Counted from the stretch's first letter, positions 1 through 11,222 are shown. The stretch: DNA of 64,000 nucleotides from Musa acuminata AAA Group (GCF_036884655.1 NC_088345.1:20903501-20967500), one strand, 5' to 3'. The notes: generated from the sequence alone by a model not told the origin. A program made the numbers and translations.

Positions 1-1
1 G

Positions 2-3000
2 TTGTTCAGCTTCCTTGATGGTTTGAAACCATGGGCTCAACAGGAGTTGAATCGAAGGAATGTTACCGATGTAGTCGGGGCAATTGCAGTTGCAGAAAGG
101 CTTACCGACTTTGTTTCCTCTGAAGACCCAGCGAGAAGGAAACAATCTTCAGGCAATCGCCCTCCAAAACATTCTCGAGGGAAGGAGCTCGGGGGCGAAC
201 AGAAGAAGAAGAGATCCCACAAAGGGCCGAACCCGAAAGGCAAGGCCTCAAAACCTGGAGGATGCTTCTTGTGCGGAGGACCGCACATGGTAAGGGAGTG
301 CCCACAAAAACAAGCACTCAATGCATTGATGGCTTCCATCCACCCTCCTCGATCGGACAAGGGCAAAGCTGTCGCCCTTAGCTCAAGCAGTTCTGAATCC
401 TGCAGCGACGATGAGGAGTCGCAAGGACCCCGAATGGGAGCAATGCGTTTGCTGAATGCTGTGCGGGGTCAAGTGGGGGAGAACATGAAGACGAAGGCAC
501 AAAAAGCAGGAAGTAGCGAGCTGATGTATGTGGACATTAAGCTAAATGGCCAAACGACCCGTGCAATGGTGGATACGAGCGCTACCCACAACTTCATAGC
601 CGATCACGAAGCACAGCGACTTGGGTTGACCTTGGAGAAGAGCCCAAGCCGAATGAAAGCGGTGAACTCGGAGGCCAGGCGAATCTCCGGGTTGGCGAAG
701 GGTGTTCCTATCAAAATCGGGACTTGGAGCAGAAACACCAACATGATGGCCGTGCCACTGGACGACTTCCAAGTGATTCTTGGAATGGAGTTTATGCACG
801 CGGCGAAGTTGGTGCCGATGCCGTTCTTGAACTCCCTATGTATGATGGGAGGCGATGACCCCTGCGTGGTTCCCGTCTCTCGGAGAGGAACCAAGGATCC
901 CCAACATATTTCGGCGTTACAATTGAAGAAAGGGGTGCGAAAGGGCGAACTGACATTCGTGGCTGCTATGAAGCTAGAGCCACTCAACGAAGAGGCCATT
1001 CAAGAACCTGCTGTGGTGGCGAACGTCCTGAAGGAGTTCAAAGACGTTATGCCACCCGAGTTGCCGAAGACTCTTCCACCACGCAGAGGCGTGGATCACA
1101 GTATCGAGCTGGAGCCAGGAGTGAAGCCTCCAGCGAGACCACCCTACCGCATGCCCCCGCCTGAGTTGGCAGAACTCAGAAAGCTGTTAGGTGAACTGCT
1201 AAGCGGTGGTCACATCCATAGCTCAAAAGCACCTTTCGGAACTCCAGTTCTCTTCTAGAAGAAACAAGATGGGAGCCTCCGATTATGCGTCGACTACCGA
1301 GCCCTCAACAAAGTAATAGTGAAGAACAAGTATCCCATCCCGCTCATTGCGGACTTGTTCGATCAATTGGGCAAGGCGAAGTATTTCTCAAAACTCGACC
1401 TTCGGTCGGGATATTGGCAGGTGCGCATTGCTGAAGGCGACGAAGCAAAGACTACTTGTGTGACCAGATATGGAGTGTTTGAGTTCTTGGTGATGCCTTT
1501 TGGCTTAACCAACGCTCCGGCCACATTCTGTACTCTCATGAACCAGCTATTCAAGGAGTATTTGGATAAGTTCGTGGTCGTCTACTTGGACGATATCGTC
1601 GTCTACAGCCAAACGCTCGAGGAGCATGTCAAGCACCTTCGGACGATTTTCAAGGTTCTCAGGAAGAACACGTTATTCGTAAAAAGGGAGAAATGCTACT
1701 TTGCTCAAACTGAGATCCTATTCTTGGGGCATCGAATCGGTGATGGCTCCATTCGGATGGACAAGTCGAAGGTTCAAGCAGTTGTGGAATGGCGAACTCC
1801 AAAGAAGGTGCCAGAGTTGAGATCCTTCCTTGGTTTCGTCAACTACTATCGACGCTTCATTGCCGGGTATTCGAAGCGGGCAACCCCACTGACGGAGTTG
1901 CTGAAGAAGGAGCAGCCTTGGAAGTGGTCGGACAAATGTGAGATAGCATTCCAAGACTTGAAAGCTGCTGTCCTAGAAGAACCAGTGCTCAAATTGCCAA
2001 ACTATGGAGAGCCCTTTGAAGTCCACACAGATGCTTCGGACTTCGCTATTGGAGGAGTACTCATGCAGGAAGGTCATCCGGTGGCCTACGAGAGCTGCAA
2101 ACTCAACGAGACCGAGAGGCGGTATCCAGTGCATGAGAAGGAGATGACAGCAATGATTCACTGTCTACGAGTTTGGCGACACTACCTTCTCGGGTCGCGA
2201 TTTGTGCTGAGGACAGACAACATCGTCCTGAGTTATTTCCAAACTCAGAAGAAGCTCTCCCCAAAGCAAGCACGGTGGCAGGACTTCCTGGCTGAATTTG
2301 ATATGGCAATGGAATACAAGCCCGGGAAGGCGAATGTCGTGGCCGATGCGCTGAATCGGAAAGTGGAATGCGTGAATGCTGCACAACTGGAGGGCAGAGG
2401 CCAAGCAAGTCAGTTACACTCCAACTTCCTTTCCTGAATCAGAGATGGACTGTATAGTAATCCCCAGGCAGTTATCCTGATGCAGCTCATCAAAGAAGGC
2501 AAGGCACGACGATTTTGGGTCCAGGAGGGACTTGTTTACACAAAAGGGAATAGGGTTTATGTTCCCCGAGTGGACAATTTAAGGCGTGAACTCTTAAAAG
2601 AGTGTCACGATTCCCTTTGGGCTGGACACCCCGGCATTCACAGAACGTTGGCTCTCGTGGAGAGGGCCTTCTACTGGCCAAAGATGGGGATTGATGTGGA
2701 GGAGTATGTTCGAACATGCCTTACTTGCCAACAAGATAAGGCGGAGCAGCGGAAGCCGGTGGGACTTTTGGAGCCGTTGCCCGTACCAGAAAGGCCATGG
2801 GAGAGCATTTCCTTAGACTTCATATCAAGCTTGCCACCTGTAGGGGGACTTGGATCGATACTCGTGGTGGTCGATCGGTTTTCAAAGTATGCAACTTTCA
2901 TTGCTGCTCCCCTACATTGTTCAGCTGAAGAGGCGGCCAGACTGATGATGAAGGGTGTAGTGAAGTATTGGGAAGTCCCACACAATATCATTAGTGATCG

Positions 3001-3892
3001 TGATGCTCGGTTCCTGGGACGATTCTAGACCGAGCTATTCAAATTGTTGGGGTCAAAGTTATACTTCTCTACAAGCCTCCACCCCCAGACGGATGGCCAG
3101 ACTGAAAGAATAAATTCGCTCTTGGAGCAGTATCTCCGGCACTACGTGAGTGCCAATCAACGAGATTGGGTGAAGCTATTGGACATCGCCCAATTCTCCT
3201 ACAACTTGCAGCGGAGCTCTGCATCCAACAAGAGCCCCTTCGAAATTATCACAAGACAACAACCGTCGACTCCGCACACTATGGCAATTGGGTATACTGG
3301 GAGTAGTCCATCAGCCTATCATTTCGCAAAGGAGTGGCATCGAAATGCCGATATTGCGCGAGCTTACTTGGAGAAGGCGACAAAACGGATGAAGAAGTGG
3401 GTAGACTTGGGAAGGCGACCACAAGAGTTCAAAGTTGGCGATTTGGTGTTGGTAAAGCTCCAACCAGCATCACTCCAATTCTTCAGGAACAGAGTTCACA
3501 AAGGATTGGTGCGTAAGTATGAAGGGCCCTTCCCAATCATCAGCAGAGTAGGCAATGTTTCTTACAAGTTGTAGCTGCCGGCGTGGTTCAAAATTCACAA
3601 CGTTCTTCACGCCAGCAACCTGAAGGCCTACCATTCGGATCCGCAAGATGCTTCTCGAAGTGTTCCAACTCGGCTTCCTCCCATCACAGCCTCCTACGAG
3701 AAGCGAGTGGAAACCATTCTGGCGGATCGTAAGATAAAGCTACCCAGCGGAGCGGAACAGACAGAGTACTTGGTGAAGTGGCGAAAGCTTCCCCAAACTG
3801 AAGCCAGTTGGGAGCCTGAAGACGCCCTGCGACATGAAGAAGAAGTCATCAACAACTACCAACAAGCGTCGACGAGGGCGTCGACAGTTTAA
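2..3892 (+). pseudogene. gypsy1 gag-pol polyprotein, broken by four in-frame stops
   Basis: One frame runs the whole length and is open to the left edge, so its start is outside. Order: end of gag; a CCHC-like knuckle at nt 263-301 with C-X2-C-X3-H-X4-C spacing; aspartic protease with D at 572-574, where the usual DTG reads DTS; RT with YLDD at 1583-1594; RNase H from about 2025; integrase with an HHCC-type finger (about 2610-2730) and a D,D-35-E core (about 2816, 2998, 3100); then a chromodomain (about 3707-3870). In-frame stops lie at 1256-1258, 2435-2437, 3026-3028 and 3572-3574. The natural stop is TAA at 3890-3892. The frame is otherwise intact with no frameshift, so decay was by substitution. 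The altered protease motif and the stops make the copy inactive. Confidence 0.92.
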
Positions 3893-3903
3893 GTGAGGGA
3901 GAA
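3891..3903 (+). other. Polypurine tract of gypsy1
   Basis: A purine-rich stretch (AAGTGAGGGAGAA) overlaps the stop codon and directly abuts the TGTCACGA start of the 3' LTR. This is the expected plus-strand primer site. Confidence 0.8.
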
Positions 3904-4178
3904 TGTCACGAACGGTCGTCGCGCACCCGCAACAACTCCGTTCAATGAACCGTTCGTCGCTCACACCCGCATGTACAGCTGCTTGACAGCATGTTTTCTC
4001 ATGGTTTTGGGTCATTTTGCTTGTAAATATGTAAGTTCGAACAAGCTGCAGCATTGCAAAGCGATCGCTCACCGAACCGAGCAAAACAGCCCCAAAACAG
4101 CCCAAAACGGCTCCGTTTTCGCGTGCCGCGGGAGGTGAGCGGAGTGCTGCCTCCGCTCACCAAAATGTCAGCCATCTC
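3904..4178 (+). repeat. gypsy1 3' LTR, left piece
   Basis: It starts TGTCACGA and ends at the ATCTC target duplicated by sirevirus A. Together with 14380-14896 the LTR is about 792 bp. No coding content. Confidence 0.85.
4174..4178. repeat. Target site duplication of sirevirus A, left copy (ATCTC)
   Basis: ATCTC lies immediately before the LTR start and is repeated at 14375-14379 immediately after the other LTR. A perfect 5-bp duplication proves one insertion event. Confidence 0.95.
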
Positions 4179-4697
4179 TGTTGAATCTCGGATTTTGATG
4201 ATGAAGTCAATTGTCATTTGTTATCTAATCTATGTGTTGAGATAAGTGTGCAGGATTAACTACGATGAGATTAAGACAAGCAGCAGGAGTTGCGCCGGAG
4301 TCAAGATTATGATCACGTTGGGAGTTCGAGAGTTCGACGGAAGTTCGGACGGTCGTCGGAGGTTCAGAGAGAACAGATCCGAGAAGTCCAGAAGCTTGCC
4401 AAGCGAAGCTCGTCGGAACTCGCCAAGTGGATCGTCGCAAAGTCCAGGAGTATGCCGGATGTCCGCAGAAGGATCACCGAGGGTTATCGGTTGATCGACG
4501 GAAGTTGGCCGGAAACTCGCCGGAAGAAGCGATTGACGCATCGGAGCAAGCTGCAGAAGTTGTCTTAGAGATAATCGTAGTTAGCACGATGATTAAGCAG
4601 GAAAATGGGAGGTGATCCCATTAGCTTAATCTTGGGGCAATTGGGCCCCTGAAAAGATTCAAAGTGGGTCGAATGGAGTGAACCATTCGGACCCTGA

Positions 4698-5280
4698 TTG
4701 CACCAGGAGGTGCAACCGCCCCAGCCAGGAGGTGCAACCGCCTGGGCTATGGGGTTGAGAGGTGCAACCGCCCCAGCCAGGAGGTGCAACCGCCTGGGCT
4801 GTGGGGCTGGGAGGTGCAACCGCCCCAGCCAGGAGGTGCAACCGCCAGGGTTGCAAGGCTGGGAGGTGCAACCGCTCCAGCCAAGAGGTTGCACCGCCAG
4901 AGCTCAAGTTCCGAGCTCTGCCAGGCGATGCAACCACCAAGCTCAGTCTTCGAGCTTTGGCAGAGTGGTGCATCAGCCTGAGCTCAGTCTCGAGCTTTGC
5001 CAGGTGATGCATTCACCAAGCTCAGTCTTCGAGCTCTGGCAGAATGGTGCATCAGCTTGAGCTCAGTTTGGAGCTCTGCCAAGTGATGCAACCACCAAGC
5101 TCAGATTTCGAGCTCTGCCAGGTGATGCAACCACCAAGCTCAGTCTTCGAGCTCTGCCAGGTGATGCAACCATTGAGCTCAGTCTTCGAGCTCTGGCAGA
5201 GAAGAAGCAATCGGCAGAGCTCAGTCTTCGAGCTCTGCCAGGCGGTGCCACCTCTCCAGTCGAGAGGTGCAACCGCCTGA
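4698..5280. repeat. Palindrome cluster upstream of the TATA box (sirevirus A 5' LTR)
   Basis: Irregularly spaced copies of GAGGTGCAACCGCC or GGCGGTGCAACCGCC-like units alternate with GAGCTC...GAGCTC inverted pairs. The unit's arms GGCGGT and ACCGCC are exact inverted repeats with a 3-nt loop. The cluster ends about 65 bp before the TATA box. It is probably a regulatory or structural block of U3. Long open frames here reflect the repeat and are not genes. Confidence 0.8.
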
Positions 5281-5346
5281 TCCCAGAATTCTGGGATTTG
5301 ATCGATTTGATCGTTTTGAGCTCGAATTTTGAATTGGGTTGGGGCC

Positions 5347-5354
5347 TATAAATA
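5347..5354 (+). promoter_or_regulatory. TATA box of sirevirus A 5' LTR
   Basis: TATAAATA lies in GGGGCC-TATAAATA-CCCC, the context shared by nearly all sirevirus LTRs here. It marks the U3/R promoter; transcription probably starts about 30 bp downstream. Confidence 0.75.
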
Positions 5355-6069
5355 CCCCACCCATTCAACACTGAAAAGACACAGACCTATACCGAAATTG
5401 TGATCTTTTCTGTGATTCTAAAGAGCTCAAAAGTGTTGTAAAGCCCTTGAGTCTCCTCCTTCTGTTCTTCAAGTTTTCAGCTGTAAAGTGAGGAGAGAAA
5501 GGTCTGTAAAGGTTGTCTCCTAAGCCTGTCAAAAGGAGAGAAACTGTAAGAGGGAAGTTTGGCCTTCGCCCATTGAAGGAAGGCACCTAGTTGACGTCGG
5601 CAACCTCATCGGTGGAGGAAGCCAAAAGTGGAGTAGGTCAAGGCTGACCGAACCACTCTAAATCTCTGGTTTGCGTTTATTTTCGAGCACTTTATCATTA
5701 CTGCAAACCTCCCTCGTCACTACTACTCTCTGCGCTTTCACGAACAAGTTCTAAGTGCTGTTCTTCCAATTCTGCATTCAGACGTAAACTCGTATTTTCA
5801 TACATTACAGTTTACGTTTACGTTTGATTCTGCAAATCTGTTTTCCGTGCTTTTACGAACGGGCTTCCTTGCAGTTTACGCTTACATTTTAATCCTATTA
5901 ATAACTACAATCTGTCCTCTACGATTTTACAAACGAGTTTCAACATTTAGACGTAAAACTGCATTCAGACGTAAATCGGCTTTCTTCGCTCAATCATCAG
6001 ATTTCAGTTCACGTTTACGTCTTGGTTTCAACTGCATACTGCCTTCTGCGAGTATACAAACAAGTTTCA

Positions 6070-6410
6070 AAGTTTAGACGTAAATCTGCGTCTAACTGCG
6101 TTTAGACGTAAATCTGCGTTTAGACGTAAAACTGCGTTTAGACGTAAAACTGCGTTTAGACGTAAAACTGCGTTTAGACATAATACTGCGTTTAGACGTA
6201 AATCTGCGTTTAGACGTAAAACTACGTTTAGACGTAAAACTGCGTTTAGACGTAAATCTGCGTTTAGACGTAAATCTGCATTTAGACGTAAATCTGAGTT
6301 TAGACGCAAAACTGCGCTTAGACGCAAAACTGCGCTTAGACGCAATCTGCGCTTAGACGCAAAACTGCGCTTAGACGCAATCTGCGCTTAGACGCAAACT
6401 GCACTTAGAT
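6070..6410. repeat. 18-bp tandem array in the R/U5 part of sirevirus A 5' LTR
   Basis: About 18 imperfect copies of a unit close to CTGCGTTTAGACGTAAAA, degrading to TTAGACGCAA at the right. As 18 is a multiple of three, every frame gives a 6-residue protein repeat, which explains spurious ORFs on both strands. It lies downstream of the TATA box, so it should be in the transcript leader. Confidence 0.9.
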
Positions 6411-6539
6411 ACAAACTGAGAATTTGCTTTTGCATCATAATAGTTTTTGAACAAACGCAGCTTTTGGTTTTAAATTTATTATACGATTTCCGCTGCACTA
6501 ATTCACCCCCCCCCTCTTAGTGCTCTCGATCCTAACAAT

Positions 6540-6551
6540 TGGTATCAGAGC
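6540..6551 (+). other. Primer binding site (initiator tRNA-Met type)
   Basis: TGGTATCAGAGC lies two bases after the LTR end, the classic plant LTR-element site matching the 3' end of initiator tRNA-Met. Confidence 0.95.
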
Positions 6552-6587
6552 CAGGTTCACTCTCTAAAGGATTAAAACCCAAGAGAG

Positions 6588-8171
6588 ATGGCATACGCCG
6601 GAAACCAAGAGGGGCATTCGATTACACGTCCACCCATGTTCAGTGGGACGGACTACACTTACTGGAAGACCCGAATGAGGATCTTTCTTATTTCTATGGA
6701 TTTTGAACTATGGAACCTTGTTGAAAATGGATTTTCAAAATCTTCTCTTCCAATGATCGATTGGAACGATTTGGAAAAGAAGGCTTTCGCTCTTAATGCA
6801 AAGGCTATGAATGCCTTATTTTGCGCACTAGATAAAAACGAATTTAATCGTGTTTCAACTTGCGAAACTGCTTTTGATATTTGGCACACACTTGAAGTGA
6901 CCCACGAGGGCACAAGTAGAGTGAAAGAGTCAAAAATCAATCTGTTGCTGCATTCTTTTGAACTTTTTCGAATGAAACCGAGTGAAACCATTGGCGACAT
7001 GTTTACCCGTTTCACGGATGTCGTCAACGGTTTAAAAGGTCTCGGAAAGAGCTTTTCGGATTTTGAGCTTGTGAATAAGATACTAAGATCCCTTCCTAAG
7101 AGTTGGGATCCTAAAGTCACCGCCATTCAAGAGGCAAAAGATCTGCAAAATTTCCCTCTTGAAGAACTAATCGGGTCATTAATGACCTACGAAATGACCT
7201 GCAAAGCTCATGAAGAGCAAGAAGACATCCTTCCAAAGAACAGGAAGGATATGGCACTTAAAACTTCTGAATGCCACTTGAGAGAAATCTCAAGTGATGA
7301 GGATTGTGACGATGACCTGGCACTTTTGACAAGAAAGTTTAAGAAATTCTTCAAAAGAAACAAGTTTAAAAACGATGTGAAAAATAAACTTGAATCAAAG
7401 AAGGACCAAGTAATCTGCTACGAGTGTAAAAAGCCGGGACATTACAAAAGTGATTGTCCCCAAGTCAAGAAAAGAACAACAAAGAAGAAGGCGCTCCAAG
7501 CAACATGGGATGATTCGAGCGCATCTGAGGAGGAAGAATCCAACACCGAGCAAGTTGCTCATTACGCCTTTATGGCCATCGAAGAGGAGGTAACGGATTT
7601 ATTAGATGCTGATTTATCTTTCGATGAATTATTAAATGCCTTCCATGATTTATTTGATGAATGCAAAGTTATAAATAGAAAATACAAGTTGCTAAAAAGG
7701 GTACATGATAATCTTACCTGTGAGTTTGATAAATTAAAAGTCGAACATCATGATAGTTTAAACTCATGTATCAAATGTCATGATTTAGAAACCATACAAA
7801 AAGAAAACTTGCTGCTTAAGGACACCTTGAAGAAATTCGAGGTTGGTAGCAAGTCATTAAACATGATCCTTACAAACAAGGGTCATGCTCCCAAAAGAAG
7901 TGGGATTGGATTTGTGAGGAGTCCTCACCGAAATCCAACTACCTTTGTAAAAGGCCCCATCTTACACGTTCAACACCAAACAAAGTGCAACTTTTGTTGC
8001 AAATCTGGACACAAGACACATTGTTGTCCATTCAAGAAAATAAGTCCAAACAAATTAATTTGGGTTCCTAAAGGAACCATGATAAACTCTATGCAACATG
8101 ATAGAAAATATAGATCTGTTTATGAGGCACCCAAAAGCAAATGGGTACCTAAACGTCATCCTTTCTTGTAG
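6588..8171 (+). CDS. gag: Sirevirus A Gag (527 aa), ends in UAG
   Basis: Capsid/nucleocapsid protein that would form cytoplasmic virus-like particles and package element RNA. The ATG at 6588 is the first in the leader, 36 nt after the primer site; the protein begins MAYAGNQEG. The N-terminal half is the copia gag region (YWKTRM; LLLHSFELFRMKPSETIGDMF). A first CCHC knuckle (C-X2-C-X4-H-X4-C) is at residues 277-290, followed by an acidic Ser/Glu segment and a helical region likely to form a coiled coil (about 345-425). A second CCHC knuckle is at 467-480. Two knuckles and about 530 aa suit sireviruses. The frame ends in UAG at 8169-8171 and stays open beyond it into pol. Intact. Confidence 0.93.
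   Translation: MAYAGNQEGHSITRPPMFSGTDYTYWKTRMRIFLISMDFELWNLVENGFSKSSLPMIDWNDLEKKAFALNAKAMNALFCALDKNEFNRVSTCETAFDIWHTLEVTHEGTSRVKESKINLLLHSFELFRMKPSETIGDMFTRFTDVVNGLKGLGKSFSDFELVNKILRSLPKSWDPKVTAIQEAKDLQNFPLEELIGSLMTYEMTCKAHEEQEDILPKNRKDMALKTSECHLREISSDEDCDDDLALLTRKFKKFFKRNKFKNDVKNKLESKKDQVICYECKKPGHYKSDCPQVKKRTTKKKALQATWDDSSASEEEESNTEQVAHYAFMAIEEEVTDLLDADLSFDELLNAFHDLFDECKVINRKYKLLKRVHDNLTCEFDKLKVEHHDSLNSCIKCHDLETIQKENLLLKDTLKKFEVGSKSLNMILTNKGHAPKRSGIGFVRSPHRNPTTFVKGPILHVQHQTKCNFCCKSGHKTHCCPFKKISPNKLIWVPKGTMINSMQHDRKYRSVYEAPKSKWVPKRHPFL
8169..8171 (+). promoter_or_regulatory. Candidate readthrough stop (UAG) between gag and pol
   Basis: Gag and Pol are in the same frame and are separated by this single UAG, followed by AAAACTAAA. 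Element F has UAG followed by the same nine bases at the same place. Gag-pol expression by stop suppression is an inference: no downstream stimulatory structure was established, and splicing is an alternative. Confidence 0.5.
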
Positions 8172-11100
8172 AAAACTAAACAATTGCAAGCTAGGAGCAA
8201 GAAATGGTACCTTGATAGTGGATGCTCAAGGCATATGACCGGAGATCCATCTCAATTCTCTAAGCTCTCTAGCATAGACGAAGGATATGTCACCTTCGGA
8301 GACAACAACAAGGGTAAAATCATTGGCAAAGGAACCATTGGTAACAAATCCAACCTCTCTATTGAAGATGTTTTACTAGTTGATGGTTTAAAACATAACC
8401 TCTTGAGCATTAGTCAATTATGTGATAAAGGATATATTATAAGATTTGAATCTAATGCCTGCATCATTGAAAAACCACACAAAAATATATCTATGATTGC
8501 ATTAAAACAAAACAAAGTATACACTATTGACATCAATGACTTATGTGATGAAATGTGCTTTGCCGTTATGAATGAGGATGCTTGGCTATGGCATAGAAGA
8601 TTAGGTCATGCTAGCATGAAACTAATCAATCAAGTATCATCTAGAGAACTTGTAAGAGGAATTCCTCATATCAAGTTCATCAAAGATAATGTATGTGATG
8701 CTTGCCAATTAGGTAAGCAAATTAGGGGTAGCTTCAAAGCTAAGAATCAAATAAACACCTCTAGGCCCTTACAATTGATCCATATGGACTTGTTCGGACC
8801 AATCTCTACATCGAGTCTAGGAGGTAGCAAATACGCCTTTGTCATTATTGATGACTACAGCAGATATACATGGACCTACTTCTTAAAACAAAAAAATGAA
8901 TGCTTTAGACATTTTACCAAGTTTTGTAAACTTGTTCAAAATGAGAAGGAATCTATGATTTCGTCAATTAGAAGTGATCACGGTGGAGAATTTCAAAACC
9001 ATGACTTCCAAGAATTCTGTGAACTCAACGGATACAACCATAACTTCTCTACTCCAAGAAATCCTCAACAAAATGGGGTAGTAGAAAGAAAAAATCGAAA
9101 TTTGCAAGAAATGGCTAGAACCATGTTGAATGAACATAGCCTACCCAAATATTTTTGGGCCGAAGCTGTAAACACTGCATGTTATATTTTAAATAGAGTC
9201 CTAGTAAGACCCTTACTCACCAAAACTCCTTATGAGTTATGGAATAACAAAAAACCCAATGTCTCATATTTTAAAGTCTTTGGGTGTAAGTGTTTTATCT
9301 TGAATGAAAAGGATAACTTAGGAAAATTCGATGCTAAATCTGATGAAGGAATTTTTCTTGGTTATTCTTCGGTTTCTAAAGCTTTTCGCATCTTCAATAA
9401 AAGAACCTTAATTATTGAAGAATCCATCCATGTCGTTTTCAATGAGATTTCAGAAATTAAGAAAAATGATCTTGATGATGATATTAATTTTGATTCCTTG
9501 AATTTAAACGAAACCCCGTCTCCAACTAGCAACTTGGTTGCATCCACTTCCAAAACATCCTTACCCAAGGATTGGAAGTATATAGATGCTCATCCTAAGG
9601 AGCTAATCCTAGGAGACACATCAAAAGGGGTTCAAACACGATCTTCTTTTAAAAACTTTTGTGCCAACGCCGCTTTTCTCTCCCAAATTGAACCCAAATG
9701 TGTTGTTGAAGCCATGAAAGATGATTCATGGATTATCGCAATGCAAGATGAATTAAATCAATTTGAGAGAAATGAGGTGTGGACGCTTGTTCCTAGGCCA
9801 AATGACCATTTAGTAATTGGTACTAAATGGGTCTTTAGAAACAAGCAAGATGAAAATGGTATCGTGGTTAGAAACAAGGCTAGATTAGTGGCCAAAGGTT
9901 TCAACCAAGAAGAAGGTATCGATTACGAAGAAACCTTCGCACCTGTGGCTCGATTGGAAGCCATAAGGATGCTCCTTGCCTATGCTAGTTGCAATAATTT
10001 TAAGTTATTTCAAATGGATGTTAAAAGCGCTTTTCTAAATGGTTTCATTTCCGAAGAAGTTTATGTTGAACAACCTCCTGGATTTGAAAATAATGGCTAC
10101 CCTAATCATGTGTTTAGATTAACTAAAGCTCTCTATGGTTTAAAGCAAGCCCCAAGGGCTTGGTATGAGAGACTTAGCTCTTTTCTCATTGAAAATAATT
10201 TCGTAAAAGGCAAGGTTGATACTACATTGTTTATCAAGAATTTTGAAAATGATTTTCTCATTGTTCAGATTTATGTTGATGACATTATCTTTGGTTCTAC
10301 AAATGAATCTCTTTGTGAATCCTTTTCGAAAACTATGAGTCATGAATTCGAAATGAGTCTAATGGGAGAGTTAACATTCTTCTTAGGCCTACAAATCAAA
10401 CAACTAAGCAATGGCATCTTTATTAGTCAAACCAAATATGCTGTAAGTTTGCTAAAGAAGTTCAAAATGAATAATTCAAAAGCCATTGACACTCCTATGA
10501 GCACCTCCACTAAGTTAGAAATTGATGAGAATGGAGAAAGCTTCGATCAAAAAACCTATAGGGGTATGATAGGAAGTTTACTTTACCTCACTGCCACCAG
10601 ACCAGACATTATGTTCAGTGTAGGACTTTGTGCTAGATTTCAATCAGACCCTAAGATATCTCATCTTAAAGCTGTCAAAAGAATACTCAGATATCTTAAT
10701 GGAACTACCAATCTAGGATTATGGTACCCAAAAACAGAAAATTTTGAATTAACAGCCTATGCTGATGCGGACTTCGCTGGCTGTAAACTAGACAGAAAAA
10801 GCACATCAGGATCATGTCAATTTTTAGGACATGCCCTTGTATCCTGGTCATCTAAGAAACAAAACTCGGTTGCCCTATCAACAACCGAAGCTGAATACAT
10901 TGCAGCAAGTGCATGCTGTGCACAAGTTGTATGGATGAAAAACACTTTAGAAGATTACAAAGTGAATCTTAAAGATATTCCCATTAAATGTGATAACACG
11001 AGTGCAATATGCTTAACTAAAAATCCTATACAACACTCAAGAACAAAACACATTGATATTAGACATCACTTTATACGTGATCATGTCACTAATCATGACG

Positions 11101-11222
11101 TGACCATAGAGTTTATTGATACCAAACATCAACTGGCTGATATCTTCACAAAACCCCTATGTGAAGAACAATTTGATTACATAAGAAGAGAATTAGGTAT
11201 GTTGATGTGTCCAAATACTTAA
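8172..11222 (+). CDS. pol: Sirevirus A Pol (protease, integrase, RT, RNase H)
   Basis: The frame runs unbroken for 1,016 codons from the UAG to TAA at 11220-11222. I count residues from 8172 because no ATG marks a start. Protease: DSG at 15-17 within [14 protein letters not shown]. Integrase: HHCC finger (His near 141, CX2C at 175-178), then catalytic D206, D269 and E305, giving the exact D-X35-E spacing. RT: from about residue 530, with YVDD at 701-704. RNase H: from about residue 860 ([19 protein letters not shown]). Integrase before RT defines Ty1/copia. The product would process Gag, reverse-transcribe the RNA and integrate the DNA. No inactivating change was seen. Confidence 0.93.
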   Translation, partial: KTKQLQARSKKWYLDSGCSRHMTGDPSQFSKLSSIDEGYVTFGDNNKGKIIGKGTIGNKSNLSIEDVLLVDGLKHNLLSISQLCDKGYIIRFESNACIIEKPHKNISMIALKQNKVYTIDINDLCDEMCFAVMNEDAWLWHRRLGHASMKLINQVSSRELVRGIPHIKFIKDNVCDACQLGKQIRGSFKAKNQINTSRPLQLIHMDLFGPISTSSLGGSKYAFVIIDDYSRYTWTYFLKQKNECFRHFTKFCKLVQNEKESMISSIRSDHGGEFQNHDFQEFCELNGYNHNFSTPRNPQQNGVVERKNRNLQEMARTMLNEHSLPKYFWAEAVNTACYILNRVLVRPLLTKTPYELWNNKKPNVSYFKVFGCKCFILNEKDNLGKFDAKSDEGIFLGYSSVSKAFRIFNKRTLIIEESIHVVFNEISEIKKNDLDDDINFDSLNLNETPSPTSNLVASTSKTSLPKDWKYIDAHPKELILGDTSKGVQTRSSFKNFCANAAFLSQIEPKCVVEAMKDDSWIIAMQDELNQFERNEVWTLVPRPNDHLVIGTKWVFRNKQDENGIVVRNKARLVAKGFNQEEGIDYEETFAPVARLEAIRMLLAYASCNNFKLFQMDVKSAFLNGFISEEVYVEQPPGFENNGYPNHVFRLTKALYGLKQAPRAWYERLSSFLIENNFVKGKVDTTLFIKNFENDFLIVQIYVDDIIFGSTNESLCESFSKTMSHEFEMSLMGELTFFLGLQIKQLSNGIFISQTKYAVSLLKKFKMNNSKAIDTPMSTSTKLEIDENGESFDQKTYRGMIGSLLYLTATRPDIMFSVGLCARFQSDPKISHLKAVKRILRYLNGTTNLGLWYPKTENFELTAYADADFAGCKLDRKSTSGSCQFLGHALVSWSSKKQNSVALSTTEAEYIAASACCAQVVWMKNTLEDYKVNLKDIPIKCDNTSAICLTKNPIQHSRTKHIDIRHHFIRDHVTNHDVTIEFIDTKHQLADIFTKPLCEEQFDYIRRELGMLMCPNT

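Larger units (their letters stand above)
4179..6537 (+). repeat. 5' LTR of sirevirus A
   Basis: It begins TGTTGAATCTCGG and ends CGATCCTAACA. Modules in order: an AT-rich start; a GTTCG/CGGAAG-rich stretch (about 4310-4530); a cluster of short palindromes related to GGCGGTGCAACCGCC, with paired GAGCTC segments (about 4698-5280); a TATA box at 5347-5354; a leader with few ORFs; an 18-bp tandem array (about 6070-6410); a run of nine C; and the conserved end. Confidence 0.95.

Noticed and set aside
4225..4568. Arginine/serine-rich frames in the GTTCG/CGGAAG part of the LTRs
   Set aside because: Occur on both strands of a repeat-rich U3 module and appear in every related LTR; no protein signal.
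4565..5371. Overlapping proline/glycine/alanine-rich frames on both strands in LTR palindrome clusters (and equivalents in other LTRs)
   Set aside because: Translations of GGTGCAACCGCC repeats, duplicated in every LTR copy; no start context, domain or conservation of frame.
6067..6345. Frames of 76-107 codons made of LRLNAV-like or FTSKRS-like repeats (also 13904-14182, 27943-28185, 35507-35785, 37864-38124, 44549-44809)
   Set aside because: Direct translations of the 18-bp LTR array; open because the period is divisible by three.
6070..6410. Regular short repeats considered as a CRISPR array
   Set aside because: Adjacent 18-bp units with no unique spacers, in eukaryotic LTR context.
6659..7126. 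Reverse 155-codon frame antisense to gag, recurring at 34717-35184, 43714-44175 and 53758-53988
   Set aside because: Exact shadow of the gag coding sequence in each copy; conservation follows gag.
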